A DNA stretch of 6,213 bases from an uncultured Agathobacter sp. (GTDB lineage: Bacteria > Bacillota > Clostridia > Lachnospirales > Lachnospiraceae), in contig CAKRKX010000119.1 of assembly GCA_934358675.1 (NCBI GenBank), positions 1-6,213 on the forward strand, written 5' to 3'. Positions within the stretch are counted from its first letter, which is position 1. Each line of letters begins with the position of its first letter. The notes under the pieces were generated by a model. It did no database searches. It was not told where the DNA came from and saw only the letters and a list, made by a program, of their open reading frames with translations. Of the stretch, positions 4,797 to 6,213 are shown piece after piece. Both the position numbers and the translations under genes were made by a program.

Positions 4797-6155
4797 ATGC
4801 TTCGAAAATTACGACATAAATTTATCGCGATCGCGATGTGTTCGATCGCAGCGGTGCTTTTTCTGATCATGGCAGCGATCAACATTGCAAACTATGTGAA
4901 TGTCTGCGACCGTGCCGATTCCCGCATCACCATGATCTCGGACAACGGCGGACATCTTTCGCCGGGCGAGATGGGCAAGCCGCAGGATGTCGATGCCTCT
5001 ATGGACACCTCTCAGGATTCCGACGCATCCACAGACACGACCAAATCAGGTAGCACTCCAGGTGTTACCGCTTCCGGGAACTCCGACTCTGGCCACAAAC
5101 CGGACGCAGCTGCCCCGGATAAACCGGGCAAGCATGACGACATGTCCCCAGAGGCGGCGTTTGATACACGCTATTTTACCGTAACCATATCCGAAGACGA
5201 AACCGTGGACCAGATCGACACCGGCAAGATTGCCGCTGTCTCCTCTTCCACCGCAAGCGAATATGCATCATCCTTATACGCGAAAAATAGGACGCATGGC
5301 TTCATCGACTGCTACCGCTACGAACTGGTGGAAACCGACAACACACAGATGTACATCTTCGTCAACTGCGAACGAGAACTTGGAACCTTCCGCTCCTTCC
5401 TGCTCGCCAGTGCCGGCATCAGCGTTGCCGGACTGTTTGTTGTCTACCTGCTCGTTGTGTTCTTCTCCAAGAAGATCATGCAGCCGGTCGCAGAAAGCTA
5501 CGAAAAGCAGAGGCGTTTCATCACCGATGCGAGCCACGAGATCAAGACACCGCTCACGATCATCGATGCCAATACGGAAGTTCTCGAGATGACCGGCGGT
5601 GAAAACCAATGGACGAAAAGTATAAGAAAACAGATTGCAAGACTCACCTCTCTGACCGAAAAGCTGGTCTTCTTATCCCGCATGGATGAGGAATCAACAC
5701 AGCTTGAGATGGAGCCGTTTGCGATCTCCGATGCAATCCTTGATACCGCCGATCCGTTTCTGGCAGTCGCCACCTCGCGTGGCAAGGAATTGTCCATCGA
5801 TGTTACACCGGATCTTGTCTACAAAGGCAATGAGGGCTCAATCCGTCAGCTCGTCTCGCTGCTTCTCGACAATGCGATCAAGTATTCCACCGACGACGGG
5901 CAGATCCGCCTCGCGTTCCACACTCGCGGTAAGAATCTGGTCCTTAGCGTATGGAATACGGTAGAAAGCATTGAACAGGGCCGCCACGACGAACTGTTTG
6001 AACGCTTCTACCGCGCCGACAAATCCCGCAACCAGAAGACCGGAGGCTTCGGTATCGGACTCTCCGTTGTCAGCGCGATCGTGCGGGCACACAAAGCCAA
6101 AATGAGTGCGGTGAGCGAGGATGGGCAGTCGCTACTAATTACTATTATTCTGTAA
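4797..6155 (+). CDS. Two-pass membrane sensor histidine kinase
   Basis: This 452-residue kinase is the probable partner of the upstream response regulator. TM1 spans about 9-32, an extracytoplasmic region about 33-199, and TM2 about 200-223. The outer region has a low-complexity Asp/Ser/Thr/Pro/Gly-rich stretch (about 60-118) and a compact folded part beginning AAFDTRYFTVTIS (120-132). There is no visible cytoplasmic PAS domain, unlike classical PhoR. HisKA carries FITDASHEIKTPLT with phosphoacceptor H247. The HATPase part has the N-box LLLDNAIKYS (N359), an F-box FERFYRADKSR (401-411) and the G2 box TGGFGIGLS (415-423). The usual G1 motif DxGxG is absent; its place is taken by SVWNTVE (384-390), a substitution that I recall from related clostridial kinases. 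The start is ATG at 4797, with AGGAG 7 nt upstream. The ligand is unknown; phosphate status is only one option suggested by location. Confidence 0.93.
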   Translation: MLRKLRHKFIAIAMCSIAAVLFLIMAAINIANYVNVCDRADSRITMISDNGGHLSPGEMGKPQDVDASMDTSQDSDASTDTTKSGSTPGVTASGNSDSGHKPDAAAPDKPGKHDDMSPEAAFDTRYFTVTISEDETVDQIDTGKIAAVSSSTASEYASSLYAKNRTHGFIDCYRYELVETDNTQMYIFVNCERELGTFRSFLLASAGISVAGLFVVYLLVVFFSKKIMQPVAESYEKQRRFITDASHEIKTPLTIIDANTEVLEMTGGENQWTKSIRKQIARLTSLTEKLVFLSRMDEESTQLEMEPFAISDAILDTADPFLAVATSRGKELSIDVTPDLVYKGNEGSIRQLVSLLLDNAIKYSTDDGQIRLAFHTRGKNLVLSVWNTVESIEQGRHDELFERFYRADKSRNQKTGGFGIGLSVVSAIVRAHKAKMSAVSEDGQSLLITIIL

Positions 6156-6164
6156 ATTCGGGTT

Positions 6165-6202
6165 TGTCGACTTAGATTTTTCGTATTCTAAGGCGGACGA
6201 CA
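6165..6202 (+). terminator. Two-tier hairpin downstream of the kinase gene
   Basis: Starting 9 nt after the kinase stop codon, TGTCG (6165-6169) pairs with CGACA (6198-6202), and inside it CTTAGA (6171-6176) pairs with TCTAAG (6187-6192) around a 10-nt loop. An asymmetric bulge (A against GCGGA) separates the two stems. No T-run follows in the last 11 bases, so it is a possible 3'-end structure rather than a proven terminator. The sequence that would decide this lies outside the window. Confidence 0.35.
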
Positions 6203-6213
6203 CCGGATAATAT

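Noticed and set aside
5230..5797. Open frames on both strands inside the histidine kinase gene (5230-5592 plus; 5274-5609 and 5498-5797 minus)
   Set aside because: All overlap the kinase catalytic region, whose H, N, F and G2 boxes are in the main frame. Low-complexity or antisense composition marks them as shadows.

Overview
The window looks like a phosphate-acquisition locus from a low- to moderate-GC Gram-positive anaerobe, most likely class Clostridia and plausibly Lachnospiraceae. This is inferred from the strong AGGAGG-type ribosome binding sites, the lipoprotein form of PstS, and a clostridial-style sensor kinase. No RNA gene, CRISPR array, insertion sequence or phage gene was seen.

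Layout. The left two thirds are on the minus strand. Reading in that direction they hold pstS (3816-2908), pstC (2845-1937) and pstA (1944-1075), then a stand-alone DUF1275/YoaK-family membrane protein gene (952-266), then the first 52 codons of pstB (158-1, running off the window). The right third is divergent on the plus strand. It holds an OmpR/PhoB-class response regulator (4032-4703) and a two-pass membrane histidine kinase (4797-6155). The pstS/regulator divergent gap (3817-4031) carries promoters in both directions.

How the parts work together. PstS captures phosphate outside the membrane, PstC and PstA form the channel, and PstB hydrolyses ATP. pstB, normally cotranscribed directly behind pstA, is here separated from it by the DUF1275 gene. 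That gene appears to have its own sigma-A promoter (TTTACA-17-TATAAT) and a terminator-like hairpin at its 3' end. The sequence suggests how pstB stays co-regulated. The pstS and pstB upstream regions share one spacing layout: a TTTACA-like half-site, 5 nt, a second half-site, 17 nt, a third half-site, 9 nt, then a -10 hexamer with no good -35. This matches the 11-bp-period direct repeats known for PhoB/PhoP-activated promoters. A GC-rich hairpin between pstS and pstC probably keeps PstS in excess over the permease.

The adjacent two-component pair is the obvious candidate regulator by position. However, its DNA-recognition helix and its sensor architecture do not look like classical PhoP/PhoR, so the assignment is left open. 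I found no clearly new system. The most interesting features are the repeated Pho-box layout, the split pst operon and the uncertain regulator identity.
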